Assembly: GCA_002084765.1 (NCBI GenBank)
Contig: NBMB01000005.1
Coordinates: 1-64,000, forward strand
Source of the DNA: Candidatus Cloacimonetes bacterium 4572_55
Lineage (GTDB): Bacteria; 4572-55
Reading direction: 5' to 3'
DNA: 64,000 nt
Of this stretch, positions 35,431-44,788 are shown piece after piece (the first letter of the stretch is position 1; each line of letters begins with the position of its first letter). The translations under genes were made by a program, and so were the position numbers. The notes beneath the pieces are model-generated. The model was not told where the DNA came from. It made no database searches and saw only the letters and a list, made by a program, of their open reading frames with translations.

Positions 35431-37934
35431 AGGGTAAAATAATTTGTAAAAGCGCGACTGGATCGGATATCGATTTTATCCGTCGATTTAAGGAATTGAT
35501 CCTATCGACCAACCATTCTGACCCGCGAGTCAGAAAGACCCGGAAAGTTCTGCTGATTACCGCGGCGTGGCGCACATCGGAATTTCATGAACAGCATCTC
35601 AAAAAGACATTTAATGAGATCGGAATTCCGTCTATTTATCAATCCGGATTCGACGTGAATATCCAAAATTTGTCGATCTATCATCTATTCAAAGAGTTTC
35701 AAGAGAAATGTCCGGATTTGTATCGCATCTATCATAAGAAGCAGGAAACGATCAAGAAGATCAAGCAGTTCTATAAGGCAAAAAACGCGGAACTGCTGAG
35801 CGCATACTGGAAACAAGTCGAACTGATGCATCGATTTTATCCAGATATGGAGTTATCAGAAATTCTCTCCTATAAGGATGATGAGGAAAATGTCTCCCTG
35901 CACAAGATGAAATCAAGCGAAGTGGAAAAGCTCTATTTCTGCCGTCAAATCCGGAATACATTGGATAATATTATCCTTCACGATGAGCAAATGGTCAACG
36001 TTATCTCGGATATCGAGCGTCATTTTTTTCACTATTCGCAGGTCAAAAAAAATAAGGTATACTGTGATATTCGAAGCGCGCTGAAACGTTGGATATTATC
36101 TGCAAATTCCATATTTATTCTGAACGGGCATATCGCTATTTTATTGAATCGATTGCGTTTTTTCGGTCTTCGGGAGACCATGATCGAGGCGTTGCACCGG
36201 GGGACAAACTTTTTCACTATCGGCACAGGCGCGGAGATATTGTGCCGAAGAGCACTTTTGCTCAACAAATCGGACGAGAGTTTGCCGAACGGCGATTACT
36301 TTGAATTTTTTGACAACGGCTTTGGTCTGCTTAATACAGTCCAAATTTTGCCGCAAGACGTATCTCAGATCGCTATTGATAATAAGGAACTGCGCACACA
36401 TATCGCGAACAGGTTCAACAGCCATACATGCGTTTGTATGGACAGATCCTCCTATCTGTTTGTCGAAAATCAGGTTGACGATGAGCAGGACAGGCACGAA
36501 CAGCGCTATATTGCCGTCGGTGAGAGCGACTATCTCTACATCTTCACAAAAGATGGGCGGTTGGATAAAAAGAGAGCGGGCGAGCCGATATTTCCGGACG
36601 ATGAGATTAAAGGGTTTACTCGATTGATCGCCCGTGATACCTCGCCCCAGCTATGCGATCTACTCAAACGGGTTCACCACTTGGATAAAATCGGAAGCCA
36701 AACCGATATCCATCGTATTGCTCAGGAATTTATTCAAGAGAAGAACTCCCCCCTTAAGGATGATCTCACCTCAACTTTTTTCTATTATACATCTGAGCGC
36801 TCAGTCCAATCGGTTTATTTAGCAAGCTCATTGGGATATGGCGGCGGAAATAATATTTTTTATCAATATAAAAATACCGGTATATTTTATCTCCCGATGG
36901 AGTTCTCGCCAGTCTCCAGATTGGAATATAAATTTGTTCTGAACTATAAAAATGGCTCGCATCGAGAAATTTTGGATCCTTACAATTCTCATCGCGCAAG
37001 CTCTCCGTTCGGCGTCAATTCCGTGATGACCACATTGGATTATCAACCTTCGCTCGCGACCTTTTCCCCGGATAAAAATTCCCCAAATAAAAAAATCGCC
37101 GGACATCTGCAAGAGATTGTTTTTAAGAGCAAGATTATGGGCGACCGCCGCCGGTTCAAGATTCATATCCCTGCGGGTTTTTCGGAATCAGGGTCCAAGT
37201 GTGGGAGGGGCTGGGAGAAGGGATTGCCTCTGGTTATTTTCCATGATGGATATGACTACCTGACCTATTCCTATCTGCAGAACATCTTAGATAATATGTT
37301 CCATCAGCAGGTAGTATCTCCGTTTTTTTCCGTGTTGTCGCATCCAAAAAATCGGATAGAGGAGTATGGCAGCAGCCCGAAATATGCCAAATTTTTGACC
37401 CATGAACTGATTCCCGAGGTGGAGAAGCGATACCCAATTTTACCTGGATCGGAAAACAGATGCTCGGTCGGCGCGAGTCTGGGAGGACTGCTTTCGATCT
37501 ATCTGATCGATACATACCCGGATGTGTTTGGCAAGGCGATCAGTCAATCCGGCTCTTTTTTTATGCATAAGGACGGATTCAAGAGTTTGGCGGAGAAACA
37601 TCCGAGAATATCAAAGTTTGTGGCGAACTTTACTCGGTTTCCCCGTAAAAGTGCCCCGAAAATTGTCTTGACTTGTGGACGATTTGAGAGTTTAATCTAT
37701 ATGAACCGAATTATGGTCGAGGCACTGGATCGCTTGAACTATGATTGCTATTACTATGAGTATAACGACGGTCATACCTGGGCGGGTTGGGGAGACACCC
37801 TGCCCGCGTCGCTGGTGCATCTGTTCGGCAAACCATCCGAGACGATTTCGGAGGACGGACTGATCGTTCCCGCGGGCCTTATCGGATTTAGCGGGGAAAA
37901 TGAGTCCGCAGAGTCCGCAGATTACGCGGATTAA
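35427..37934 (+). CDS. Peptidase-S51-like / esterase D-like fusion protein
   Basis: Protein of 835 residues with three parts. Residues 1-400 resemble the peptidase E/cyanophycinase (S51) fold: the strand-turn IFILNGHIAILLNRL and IGTGAE near 264-270, where the catalytic Ser of GxSAG is replaced. Residues 450-570 look like a beta sandwich (early-set type). Residues 575-810 are an esterase D/enterochelin-esterase-like alpha/beta hydrolase with nucleophile elbow GASLGG (Ser684) and a C-terminal His in GHTWAGW. No signal peptide is seen. The last 11 residues are encoded by the tandem repeat that follows. An ATP-grasp gene lies downstream. Confidence 0.65.
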   Translation: MKGKIICKSATGSDIDFIRRFKELILSTNHSDPRVRKTRKVLLITAAWRTSEFHEQHLKKTFNEIGIPSIYQSGFDVNIQNLSIYHLFKEFQEKCPDLYRIYHKKQETIKKIKQFYKAKNAELLSAYWKQVELMHRFYPDMELSEILSYKDDEENVSLHKMKSSEVEKLYFCRQIRNTLDNIILHDEQMVNVISDIERHFFHYSQVKKNKVYCDIRSALKRWILSANSIFILNGHIAILLNRLRFFGLRETMIEALHRGTNFFTIGTGAEILCRRALLLNKSDESLPNGDYFEFFDNGFGLLNTVQILPQDVSQIAIDNKELRTHIANRFNSHTCVCMDRSSYLFVENQVDDEQDRHEQRYIAVGESDYLYIFTKDGRLDKKRAGEPIFPDDEIKGFTRLIARDTSPQLCDLLKRVHHLDKIGSQTDIHRIAQEFIQEKNSPLKDDLTSTFFYYTSERSVQSVYLASSLGYGGGNNIFYQYKNTGIFYLPMEFSPVSRLEYKFVLNYKNGSHREILDPYNSHRASSPFGVNSVMTTLDYQPSLATFSPDKNSPNKKIAGHLQEIVFKSKIMGDRRRFKIHIPAGFSESGSKCGRGWEKGLPLVIFHDGYDYLTYSYLQNILDNMFHQQVVSPFFSVLSHPKNRIEEYGSSPKYAKFLTHELIPEVEKRYPILPGSENRCSVGASLGGLLSIYLIDTYPDVFGKAISQSGSFFMHKDGFKSLAEKHPRISKFVANFTRFPRKSAPKIVLTCGRFESLIYMNRIMVEALDRLNYDCYYYEYNDGHTWAGWGDTLPASLVHLFGKPSETISEDGLIVPAGLIGFSGENESAESADYAD

Positions 37935-38081
37935 CGCTGATTTTGAGATGAATGAGTCCGCAGAGTCCGCAGATTAACGCTGATTTTGAGATGAATGAGT
38001 CCGCAGAGTCCACGGATTAACGCTGATTTTGAGATGAGTGAGTCCGCAGAGTCCGCAGATTAACGCTGATTTTGAGATGAT
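37902..38081 (+). repeat. 43-bp tandem repeat, four units
   Basis: Units begin GAGTCCGCAGAGTCC at 37902, 37954, 37997 and 38040 and end with GCTGATTTTGAGATGA. The first unit is 52 bp, with an extra ACGCGGATT; the others are 43 bp. The first unit encodes the C-terminus and the stop of the hydrolase fusion gene. The units contain the CCGCAGATTA core of the dispersed repeats. Confidence 0.9.
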
Positions 38082-38103
38082 CCGCCTCATGGCATTGGAC
38101 CGG

Positions 38104-38169
38104 AATCTGCGGCAATCCGCGTAATCTGCGGCAATCCGCGTAATCTGCGGCAATCCGCGTAATCTGCGG
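38104..38169 (+). repeat. 19-bp tandem repeat, three and a half units
   Basis: AATCTGCGGCAATCCGCGT is repeated at 38104, 38123 and 38142, followed by AATCTGCGG. The unit is the AATCTGCG core found singly at 165-190, 7530-7560 and elsewhere. From here to the ATP-grasp start only AT-rich sequence and one more AATCCGAGAAATTTGCGGAT variant occur. Confidence 0.9.
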
Positions 38170-38236
38170 ACAAATGAGACTTTAATTTTTAATCTTCAAA
38201 AAATCCGAGAAATTTGCGGATAGAGGAGTCATTTTT

Positions 38237-39466
38237 TTGCGAACCATTATTTTTTATTCGCCTCATTTCGGAGAAAGCACGTTAGATTTTGTGCGGGAGC
38301 TCCGATATTTGAAAAATGTGCATGTGATTGGTCTGGGACAAGATCCTCCTGACTATATCCGTTCGGCAAATGCTCGGTTTCACTACTTTGATGATTTTTA
38401 CCGAGTGAATCAAGCCACGGATCAAGCCCAACTGGAGCAGGCAATCTCGGACATTCAGAACATGGGACCGATTCATCGGCTGCTGAATATACAGGAGCCG
38501 CTCCAATTGCTCATTGCTAGAATTCGAGAAAGATTTGGCATACCGGGTCTTTATCCAAAATCAGCTCGTCTATTTCGGGATAAAGACGCTATGAAGAAGG
38601 CTTTCCGACAAAACCAGATATTGTGCGCGAAATCCAGTAAGGCAGAAATCCCTGAGCAAGCCATCCGTTTTGCGGAGGAGCAAGGGTATCCGATTATCAT
38701 CAAACCGCTGAAAGGAGCTGGGTCGGAAAATACATTTTTTTTATCCAACCGAGAAGATTTAGACCGATCCATTAAAACGCTTCAACCATCGCCGGATAAT
38801 CCGATCCAACTTGAGGAATTTATCGAGGGGGACGAGGGGTCGTTCGATACAATCACGATCAGCGGAAAAATTTATTATCACGGTATCACTACGTATCACC
38901 CAGGACCGATGGAGGCGATGCTGAATCCCTGGATTCAACCGATCTATATGTTCAATCGAGATCAGGACAGCGACGCTTTCGAGGATATTCACTCGGTCGG
39001 CAGAGCAACGCTGAAAGCAATGGATCCCGGTAGCTCGTTGAACCATACAGAGTGGTTTCGGAGGAAACGGGACGGCAAGATTTATGCGGCTGAGATCGCG
39101 GCTCGTCCACCGGGGCACCCGATCATCCCGCTGCACAACTACGGCTGCGATATGAATCTCTATTACGAATGGAACAACGTCATGATCAACGATCATTTCG
39201 ATACCGTCTTCAGCCGGAAGTATCATGTGGGATGCGCCTGTCTGCGGGCGCAGGGGAGCGGAGAATATATCCGGCATATCGAGGGGATCGATGTTGTGGA
39301 AAAAGAAGTGGGCAAGTTGATCCACGAACAATCTATTCCAGCCATTGGGACGGAGAAAAAAACGAGCTACATCGGAGAAGGCTCTCTGTTTTGTCGAGGA
39401 GATGCGTATCAACAAGTATTCGATGCATTACAATTTATTGTAAACACTGTTCGTATTTATTGTTGA
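38237..39466 (+). CDS. ATP-grasp domain protein (carboxylate-amine/thiol ligase type)
   Basis: Protein of 409 residues. A Rossmann-like N-terminus (IIFYSPHFGES, then LGQDPPDY) precedes an ATP-grasp domain: the Lys strand YPIIIKPLKGAGSENT, adenine-contacting QLEEFIEGDEGS and the metal-binding acidic strand AAEIAARPPGHPI. Members join a carboxylate to an amine, thiol or other carboxylate; the substrate is unknown. The TTG start has GAGGAG eight bases upstream. It follows the S51-like/esterase fusion on the same strand, separated by tandem repeats. Confidence 0.8.
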   Translation: MRTIIFYSPHFGESTLDFVRELRYLKNVHVIGLGQDPPDYIRSANARFHYFDDFYRVNQATDQAQLEQAISDIQNMGPIHRLLNIQEPLQLLIARIRERFGIPGLYPKSARLFRDKDAMKKAFRQNQILCAKSSKAEIPEQAIRFAEEQGYPIIIKPLKGAGSENTFFLSNREDLDRSIKTLQPSPDNPIQLEEFIEGDEGSFDTITISGKIYYHGITTYHPGPMEAMLNPWIQPIYMFNRDQDSDAFEDIHSVGRATLKAMDPGSSLNHTEWFRRKRDGKIYAAEIAARPPGHPIIPLHNYGCDMNLYYEWNNVMINDHFDTVFSRKYHVGCACLRAQGSGEYIRHIEGIDVVEKEVGKLIHEQSIPAIGTEKKTSYIGEGSLFCRGDAYQQVFDALQFIVNTVRIYC

Positions 39467-39512
39467 TACGGACATATTCTAAACCTATCGGAAAATCAAC
39501 GGAAGGCGCGTT

Positions 39513-39737
39513 ATGGGACGAAAGACACAAAAATGCGAAGAGTGCGGAGGACGAGGCTATCATTCCAAGCCGGGAGATCGTTGTCAGGGGTGCAGCGGTC
39601 GCGGATATATCATCATTAGCGACGGAAAATCCAACGAAAGCGGCGGATTTTTTGTCGGATTGATCAAATTGATTATATTTATTATTTCCGCATATTTTTT
39701 TTGGGATTTATTTTTGAGGGATTTTATTGCAAAATAA
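39513..39737 (+). CDS. Small DnaJ-type zinc-finger membrane protein
   Basis: A 74-residue protein. Two CxxCxGxGY motifs (CEECGGRGY and CQGCSGRGY, residues 8-32) form one DnaJ-like zinc-binding centre, then a hydrophobic helix (about 47-68) anchors it. There is no J domain. GGAAGG seven bases upstream supports the start. It may be a small membrane-bound chaperone-like or redox factor; the role is unknown. Confidence 0.65.
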   Translation: MGRKTQKCEECGGRGYHSKPGDRCQGCSGRGYIIISDGKSNESGGFFVGLIKLIIFIISAYFFWDLFLRDFIAK

Positions 39738-39749
39738 ATTTTTGGTAAT

Positions 39750-39790
39750 TCTTCGTGTCCTCAGTGCCTTAGTGGTTATGAATAATGCAG
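39750..39790 (-). repeat. Partial dispersed element
   Basis: CTTCGTGTCCTCAGTGCCTTAGTGG followed by TTATGAATAATGCAG. The last part is the complement of CTGCATTATTCATAA, the left end of copies B and C, and the interior resembles 30730-30742. It is a fragment of the short class of the repeat. Confidence 0.5.
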
Positions 39791-40043
39791 ACTAAAAATT
39801 TTTTTTTGATCATATTCAGAAAAAAATCATCTAATATTCAGATAATTCACATTCAAAATTTGGGAAATCGAAATAATTAATAGTTGCTGCGATGGGCCTT
39901 CAATTCGGACAATAGAGTTGAACGCTCATCGTAAGATTTTTTAAATTTTTTCCATGTTGTTTTTATCATAAAATTCTTTTTAATTGCCTCTTTTGACGCC
40001 TCCTACGCGGCGCTGATAGAAAGTCATTTTATTATCCACAAGC
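39791..40043. other. AT-rich spacer before the GAF histidine kinase
   Basis: AT-rich non-coding stretch. No reading frame, RNA gene or convincing promoter pair is recognised; it presumably carries the promoter of the downstream kinase. Confidence 0.45.
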
Positions 40044-42359
40044 ATGCGTTTGGATTTTACCAAAATGAATGATGAATGGTTGGTTTATCTACAAGACATA
40101 TCAAAATCGGGCAAAAATAAAGGGATTGCCAAAACCCGCCGTGGGAAGATGACGATTGATAACATCCTCGAATCGGTCTGCGAAGCAATGGATATGTCGG
40201 CTGCGACGCTGGGAATGGTTAAGGGTAATGAATATAGCTTTACCCATATCTTTGACCCGTCGAACAGCGGGATGAAAAAAGGACGCGTCCTTCCCTTGAG
40301 CATCACCTTTGCCAAACAGGTTGTGAATCGGGAGTCTCACTTTTATATTGAAGACGCGAGGAAAGATCCGGTTTTCCAGTCACATTTGGAGCTTGCTAAG
40401 TGGAAATTCGTTTCTTATGCCGGCGTACCGCTTTTCTCAGAAAAGGGAGGGATCAAAGGTATTTTAAGCGTTTTGTCCCCAGAGCCTCGTCGTCTTTCCG
40501 CTTCGGAGCTGAGTTTGATCGGGTTGATTGGTGAGTGGCTGAACGGGATGCTGAGTAAAACAGAGCCGGAACAGAAATCCGAGGTAATCAGTTCCGATCA
40601 GTTAAATTCGCTATTGAGGATTGCTAAGATTAGCATCTCTCCGCTGAAGTTGGAAGAGATCGAGACAAGGGCTCTTGAGGAGTTGTTGGAAGTAAGCCAC
40701 GCGAAATACGGAGCGATCTTGAGTATCGATGAGAATCGCAAGTCTTTTGTCACGCGTCGAGTCGTCGGGGCCTCTCGAACATTTTTGTCTGAAGAGGACG
40801 AGCTACAAATTGTCAAGCAGGCACTTGTCCAGAGAAAGCCTGTCATTATCTACGATATTTTCTCCAATCCGTCCACGAACAAAGCATTGCGCGCCCATGC
40901 AGGACAATGGGGTTATGCCTCAATGGCTTGCATTCCTTTAATGCAGCATGGGCAAAAAGTTGTCGATATACTGAGCCTCTATTTCCAATTACCTAAGAAT
41001 TTCAACGAGAATTTTATCAATTTTTTGACTGTGGCTGCCGGCTATCTCTCCTCGGCTATCTCCACTTTCGCTCTTTTGCGAAAATCCAAAATTGAACAGC
41101 AGTTGATCGCCTTAGTCAACGAGATCACCAATGCCCTGACTTCCAGCCTAAATTTCAATGAGATTTTTTTGACATTAGTAAACGGTTTGGAAGAGATCGT
41201 TTCCTTTGATCACGCCAATATTACCCTGTTAGACAATAAAAAAAGCGAGCTTTCTCTTTTTGCCCTAATCAGTTCGAGAGCCACAAAACTGAAACAAGGA
41301 TATAAATTCACCCGTGAAAAAGAGCCACTTATTTGGTCTACAATAATGGAGCGGAATATCTCCTCAGTCAGCGATCTCACTCATGTACCGACCGAATTTA
41401 ACAAAATTTTGATCCAGGAGGGGATGAAATCATCTGTAGCGGTTCCGCTGCTTTACAAGGGCGATCGACTGGGCATTTTTCTCTTAGCCAGCTCGAAACT
41501 GAGTAATTTTTCACTTCGGGAAGTCAAAATATTGGAACAGATCGCTTTCCCCATCGCTTCGGCTATCAAGAACGCCAGCCTTTATATCGAGAGCTATCAA
41601 CAACGGGAAAAACTGAACCGTATTAATCGAGAGCTTCAAATGTTAGATCAGATCAAGCGCGACTTGACTGATATGATAATCCACGACTTACGGAACCCCC
41701 TCTCCGGTATCATCGGCTATCTTTCGCTGATCATTCAATATACAAAATTGGACGATCAGCAGGCAGAGTTTATTGATCTCATAAAATTCAATAGCGAGGC
41801 AATGCTGAATATGGTCAACACTCTGCTTGATATCACTAAATTGGAAGTGGGACAGATGACGCTGGATCGCCAGCATGTCTTGATAACCGAGTTGATCCAC
41901 GCGGCTTTTAGTCAAACCCATGGCACGGCTCTTCCAAAAAATGTCTCTCTTCGTTCAAAGGTTGAGGAAAGCGGACTTCAGGTCTATGCCGACTCTCAAT
42001 TGGTTGTGCGGATTTTGGTCAACCTGGTGAGCAACGCGATCAAATTTGTCCCTGAAGGCGGAAATGTGATGATAGAGGCGATGAGTAAACCGGGAAATGA
42101 TACGGAGACCGCGATTTTCAAGATTATTGACGACGGAGAGGGCATCCCGGAAGAATATCAAGAAAAAATTTTCGAAAAATTTGAGCAAGTGAATATTCGA
42201 AAACGAGGCGATCGCGTATCAACAGGTTTAGGATTGACTTTTTGTAAATTAGCGGTGGAAGCGCACGGCGGTTCTATTCGCGTAGATAGTAAATTGGGGC
42301 GAGGAAGCGTATTTATTTTTGAGATACCTTCGAAACCTCAAAAAATATGTAATCAATAA
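40044..42359 (+). CDS. Multi-GAF sensor histidine kinase
   Basis: Cytoplasmic kinase of 771 residues without membrane segments. Three GAF-type domains lie at about 35-180, 195-345 and 355-515, each ending in the usual GVPL/VPLLYKG-like strand. A short coiled coil leads to HisKA with phospho-acceptor H547 in HDLRNPLSG and HATPase_c with NLVSNAIKFVPEGG, DDGEGIP and STGLGLTFC. GAF domains suggest sensing of a small ligand or redox state. No response regulator is adjacent. It converges with the nine-gene minus-strand locus. Confidence 0.9.
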   Translation: MRLDFTKMNDEWLVYLQDISKSGKNKGIAKTRRGKMTIDNILESVCEAMDMSAATLGMVKGNEYSFTHIFDPSNSGMKKGRVLPLSITFAKQVVNRESHFYIEDARKDPVFQSHLELAKWKFVSYAGVPLFSEKGGIKGILSVLSPEPRRLSASELSLIGLIGEWLNGMLSKTEPEQKSEVISSDQLNSLLRIAKISISPLKLEEIETRALEELLEVSHAKYGAILSIDENRKSFVTRRVVGASRTFLSEEDELQIVKQALVQRKPVIIYDIFSNPSTNKALRAHAGQWGYASMACIPLMQHGQKVVDILSLYFQLPKNFNENFINFLTVAAGYLSSAISTFALLRKSKIEQQLIALVNEITNALTSSLNFNEIFLTLVNGLEEIVSFDHANITLLDNKKSELSLFALISSRATKLKQGYKFTREKEPLIWSTIMERNISSVSDLTHVPTEFNKILIQEGMKSSVAVPLLYKGDRLGIFLLASSKLSNFSLREVKILEQIAFPIASAIKNASLYIESYQQREKLNRINRELQMLDQIKRDLTDMIIHDLRNPLSGIIGYLSLIIQYTKLDDQQAEFIDLIKFNSEAMLNMVNTLLDITKLEVGQMTLDRQHVLITELIHAAFSQTHGTALPKNVSLRSKVEESGLQVYADSQLVVRILVNLVSNAIKFVPEGGNVMIEAMSKPGNDTETAIFKIIDDGEGIPEEYQEKIFEKFEQVNIRKRGDRVSTGLGLTFCKLAVEAHGGSIRVDSKLGRGSVFIFEIPSKPQKICNQ

Positions 42360-42403
42360 ATATTTATAGATTTTTCCCCATAATCGAAATCAGGTTTATA
42401 TTC

Positions 42404-43603
42404 TTATTCTACCAGTTCGCGCCAACCGTCGATGTAATATCGGGTCGATTCACCCACGTCCATTAAATATTCGCAGTTATCGATGACACGCTGTGGCGGA
42501 AAGGATACTTCATTTTCTAAAAGCACTTTTCCCTCTTCGCTCGCCTCTAAAATCTCTCGATATGCAAAAGAGCCGAGTGGTTGCTTGATGGCACCGGCAA
42601 TTTTTACCGCATTTGTATCTCTTAAGACAAAATTGATGAATTTATACGCGCCCTCTTTGTTCAGGGAACCGATCGGAATGCACATATTATCAATAAACCG
42701 GATTGATCCCTCTTTGGGAACAAAGAAATCGATCTTATCCGCGGAATCTTCGTCAAATTCCTGTGCCACAGAGACGTCTCCGTTCCACAGCATACTGATC
42801 CATAGGTCGCCGCTATTCAGGAGATTACCGGGATTCGGAATAAGTTTAATATCGTGATTTTTCAGATCATGCAGAAGGTTGCATGCATTTGCAATCGCAG
42901 TAGTTTGCGTGGTATTGATTGAATACCGCTTATATGCCAGTGCCGCGCCAATGGTTGTTCTTGCGTCGCTTAGGAGAGAAATCTTTCCATCAAACATGGA
43001 ATCCGGCTTAAAAATAAATCCCCAGCTTTTATTGATTTTTTCTTGGCTCACAATATCTTTGCGATAGGCTATTCCCATGACCCCCCACGAATAAGGGATG
43101 GAAAATCGGTTGCCGGGATCATACGGAGAACTTTTGAATTGAGGATCGACTTTATCATAATCGATTTTAGTCAAGTCCAACTCTTCCAACAGGTTATCCT
43201 CCGGTAAAATCTGCACCACCCGGGCCGCGACAAAAATCAAATCAAACTTGCCGGTTAGCATCTCGTTGGAGATAGCGCAGACCACGCGATATTTCTGCTT
43301 TCCTTCCTGCTTGACCACCTCGAACAGATCCTCCATCGCGTTCATGACATGATAATTGACTTGAATTCCGGTTTCATCGGTAAACTCATGCAATGTCTCC
43401 GGAGCAAAGTAACTCGGCCAAACCAGAATATTTAGGTTTTTTTTATACTTTTCATCATCCACCTTTGCTGTAAAGTCGATTGGCTTGTAAGGATCGACCT
43501 TATCCTGATCATCTTCGCTCGTGACGTCAACTCGTCGGCAATTCACAGAGAAAACAATAGTGCCGATAATGAAATAGGCAAGAAATAGCGTCAAATTTTT
43601 CAT
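42404..43603 (-). CDS. PotD-like polyamine/spermidine-binding protein
   Basis: Periplasmic binding protein of the PotD/PotF type, 399 residues. The N-terminal hydrophobic segment ends in SVNC, an atypical lipobox, so it may be lipid-anchored. LNILVWPSYFAPETLHEF, IPYSWGVMGIAYR and PIGSLNKEGAYKFINF follow the spermidine/putrescine-binding pattern. ATG 43603 with GGTGAG upstream is preferred; GTG 43609 would overlap the previous stop. No PotABC permease or ATPase genes are nearby, so it may act as a sensor or chaperone for the locus rather than for import. It is last of nine minus-strand genes. Confidence 0.85.
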   Translation of the reverse strand: MKNLTLFLAYFIIGTIVFSVNCRRVDVTSEDDQDKVDPYKPIDFTAKVDDEKYKKNLNILVWPSYFAPETLHEFTDETGIQVNYHVMNAMEDLFEVVKQEGKQKYRVVCAISNEMLTGKFDLIFVAARVVQILPEDNLLEELDLTKIDYDKVDPQFKSSPYDPGNRFSIPYSWGVMGIAYRKDIVSQEKINKSWGFIFKPDSMFDGKISLLSDARTTIGAALAYKRYSINTTQTTAIANACNLLHDLKNHDIKLIPNPGNLLNSGDLWISMLWNGDVSVAQEFDEDSADKIDFFVPKEGSIRFIDNMCIPIGSLNKEGAYKFINFVLRDTNAVKIAGAIKQPLGSFAYREILEASEEGKVLLENEVSFPPQRVIDNCEYLMDVGESTRYYIDGWRELVE

Positions 43604-43605
43604 AC

Positions 43606-44715
43606 TCACTCACCGCCTTGATCCAGTTGATTTGATTGGGCACTATCTGGCTCTGCGGTAGTTTGGATTTCCCTATCCGCGTTGAATAGCACGGGCAGTG
43701 CTTGTGAATCCGTTCCCATGATAATAATTTTGGAATTTGGGGATTTTGCCAACTCCAGTGTGGCGTCAATTCCTCTCCATTTTAGGATAGAGGTGCCGGT
43801 CAATTCTTGAAATATTTTGACGCCTTCGGCTTCGATACGTCGCCGTTCTCTCTCGCTTCGTTCCCTATCCAAAATATATGAGTACGCTAAATATTTCTGC
43901 TCTTCCGACAACTTATCTTTGATCGCTAACTGAATCTCAGTCGGCAACATCAGTTCCTTGATCAATATCGAGTGCATGTAGAGAAATTCAATGGGAACCC
44001 GATCGCGGATACCCTCCAACAACTGATTCAGCAATTTCTGCTCTTCCGTGGCATAGAGTTCATCGGGCGTATAGCGTCCTATCACTCCGCGAATAGTAGA
44101 AATTACCTCGGGGCGAATGATTTTTTTTACATAATCTGGTCCCACGGTTTTATGAAACAGGGGCAATCCTTGCAATTGGAGCTGAAATCGAGCAGAAAAT
44201 TTCACGTTGATGACGAGACCGTTGGAGGAGAGAACTTTTATGTTGTCATGAATCTCCTGCACCCGCATGTCATAAATATACATCTTATCGATAGGGAGAA
44301 TGGCACTCAGCCCTTCCAGATAGACATAGCGCAGGTTCGTCCCTGTGATACGATGCCACAACGCGCCGGCATGACCCGAGTTTATGGAAATAAAGGTATT
44401 TTTCCAAAAAAGCGCGGAGAGCACCACGGCAATCGCAATAGGGACAATGATCTTCATCTTGTGATGATGCCAGTGTCTGGCCCAAGGATGGATGCGGACA
44501 TGGCGCAGTATCTGCGCTTGATAGCGTTCGGTCTTCTCTTGACCAATTTTTGACCGTAGAGAGTCCAGAAAATCTTTTTCAGTGAGAAATTCTCGATCCT
44601 CCATGTACTCCAATTTGTCAAGAATATCTTCCGAAATCTCCCCTTGGATCGCTAATTGGTCTAATGCCCGACGGCTGACTTCGTAAATATATCGTTCTTT
44701 TTTTTTCTTAGACAT
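43606..44715 (-). CDS. SPFH/band-7 (prohibitin-like) membrane protein
   Basis: Protein of 369 residues. A soluble N-terminus (1-85, basic with HHH) precedes one membrane segment (about 88-108), then a band-7 domain (about 115-290, with INSGHAGALWHRITGT and VLSSNGLVINVKFSARFQ) and a charged helical part with RERSERERRRIEAEGVK typical of prohibitin/HflK families. Such proteins scaffold membrane complexes. The N-terminal extension before the membrane segment is unusual. It lies between the exporter-type ABC gene and the PotD-like gene. Confidence 0.8.
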   Translation of the reverse strand: MSKKKKERYIYEVSRRALDQLAIQGEISEDILDKLEYMEDREFLTEKDFLDSLRSKIGQEKTERYQAQILRHVRIHPWARHWHHHKMKIIVPIAIAVVLSALFWKNTFISINSGHAGALWHRITGTNLRYVYLEGLSAILPIDKMYIYDMRVQEIHDNIKVLSSNGLVINVKFSARFQLQLQGLPLFHKTVGPDYVKKIIRPEVISTIRGVIGRYTPDELYATEEQKLLNQLLEGIRDRVPIEFLYMHSILIKELMLPTEIQLAIKDKLSEEQKYLAYSYILDRERSERERRRIEAEGVKIFQELTGTSILKWRGIDATLELAKSPNSKIIIMGTDSQALPVLFNADREIQTTAEPDSAQSNQLDQGGE

Positions 44716-44788
44716 GTTCCCATTAATTCTTTCGGTAACGTTACTTTAATAAGATTTTATCTATCTTTTATTAATAATTAAATTATTT

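Noticed and set aside
37902..38172. CRISPR array
   Set aside because: Repeats are contiguous or nearly so, with no unique spacers of constant length and no cas genes nearby.
35427..39466. Cyanophycin synthesis and breakdown pair
   Set aside because: The S51-like domain lacks the catalytic Ser and the ATP-grasp protein lacks the two-domain layout of cyanophycin synthetase.
44735..44744. GTAACGTTAC palindrome upstream of the band-7 gene
   Set aside because: Perfect, but only 10 bases long, single and AT-flanked; not enough to call an operator.
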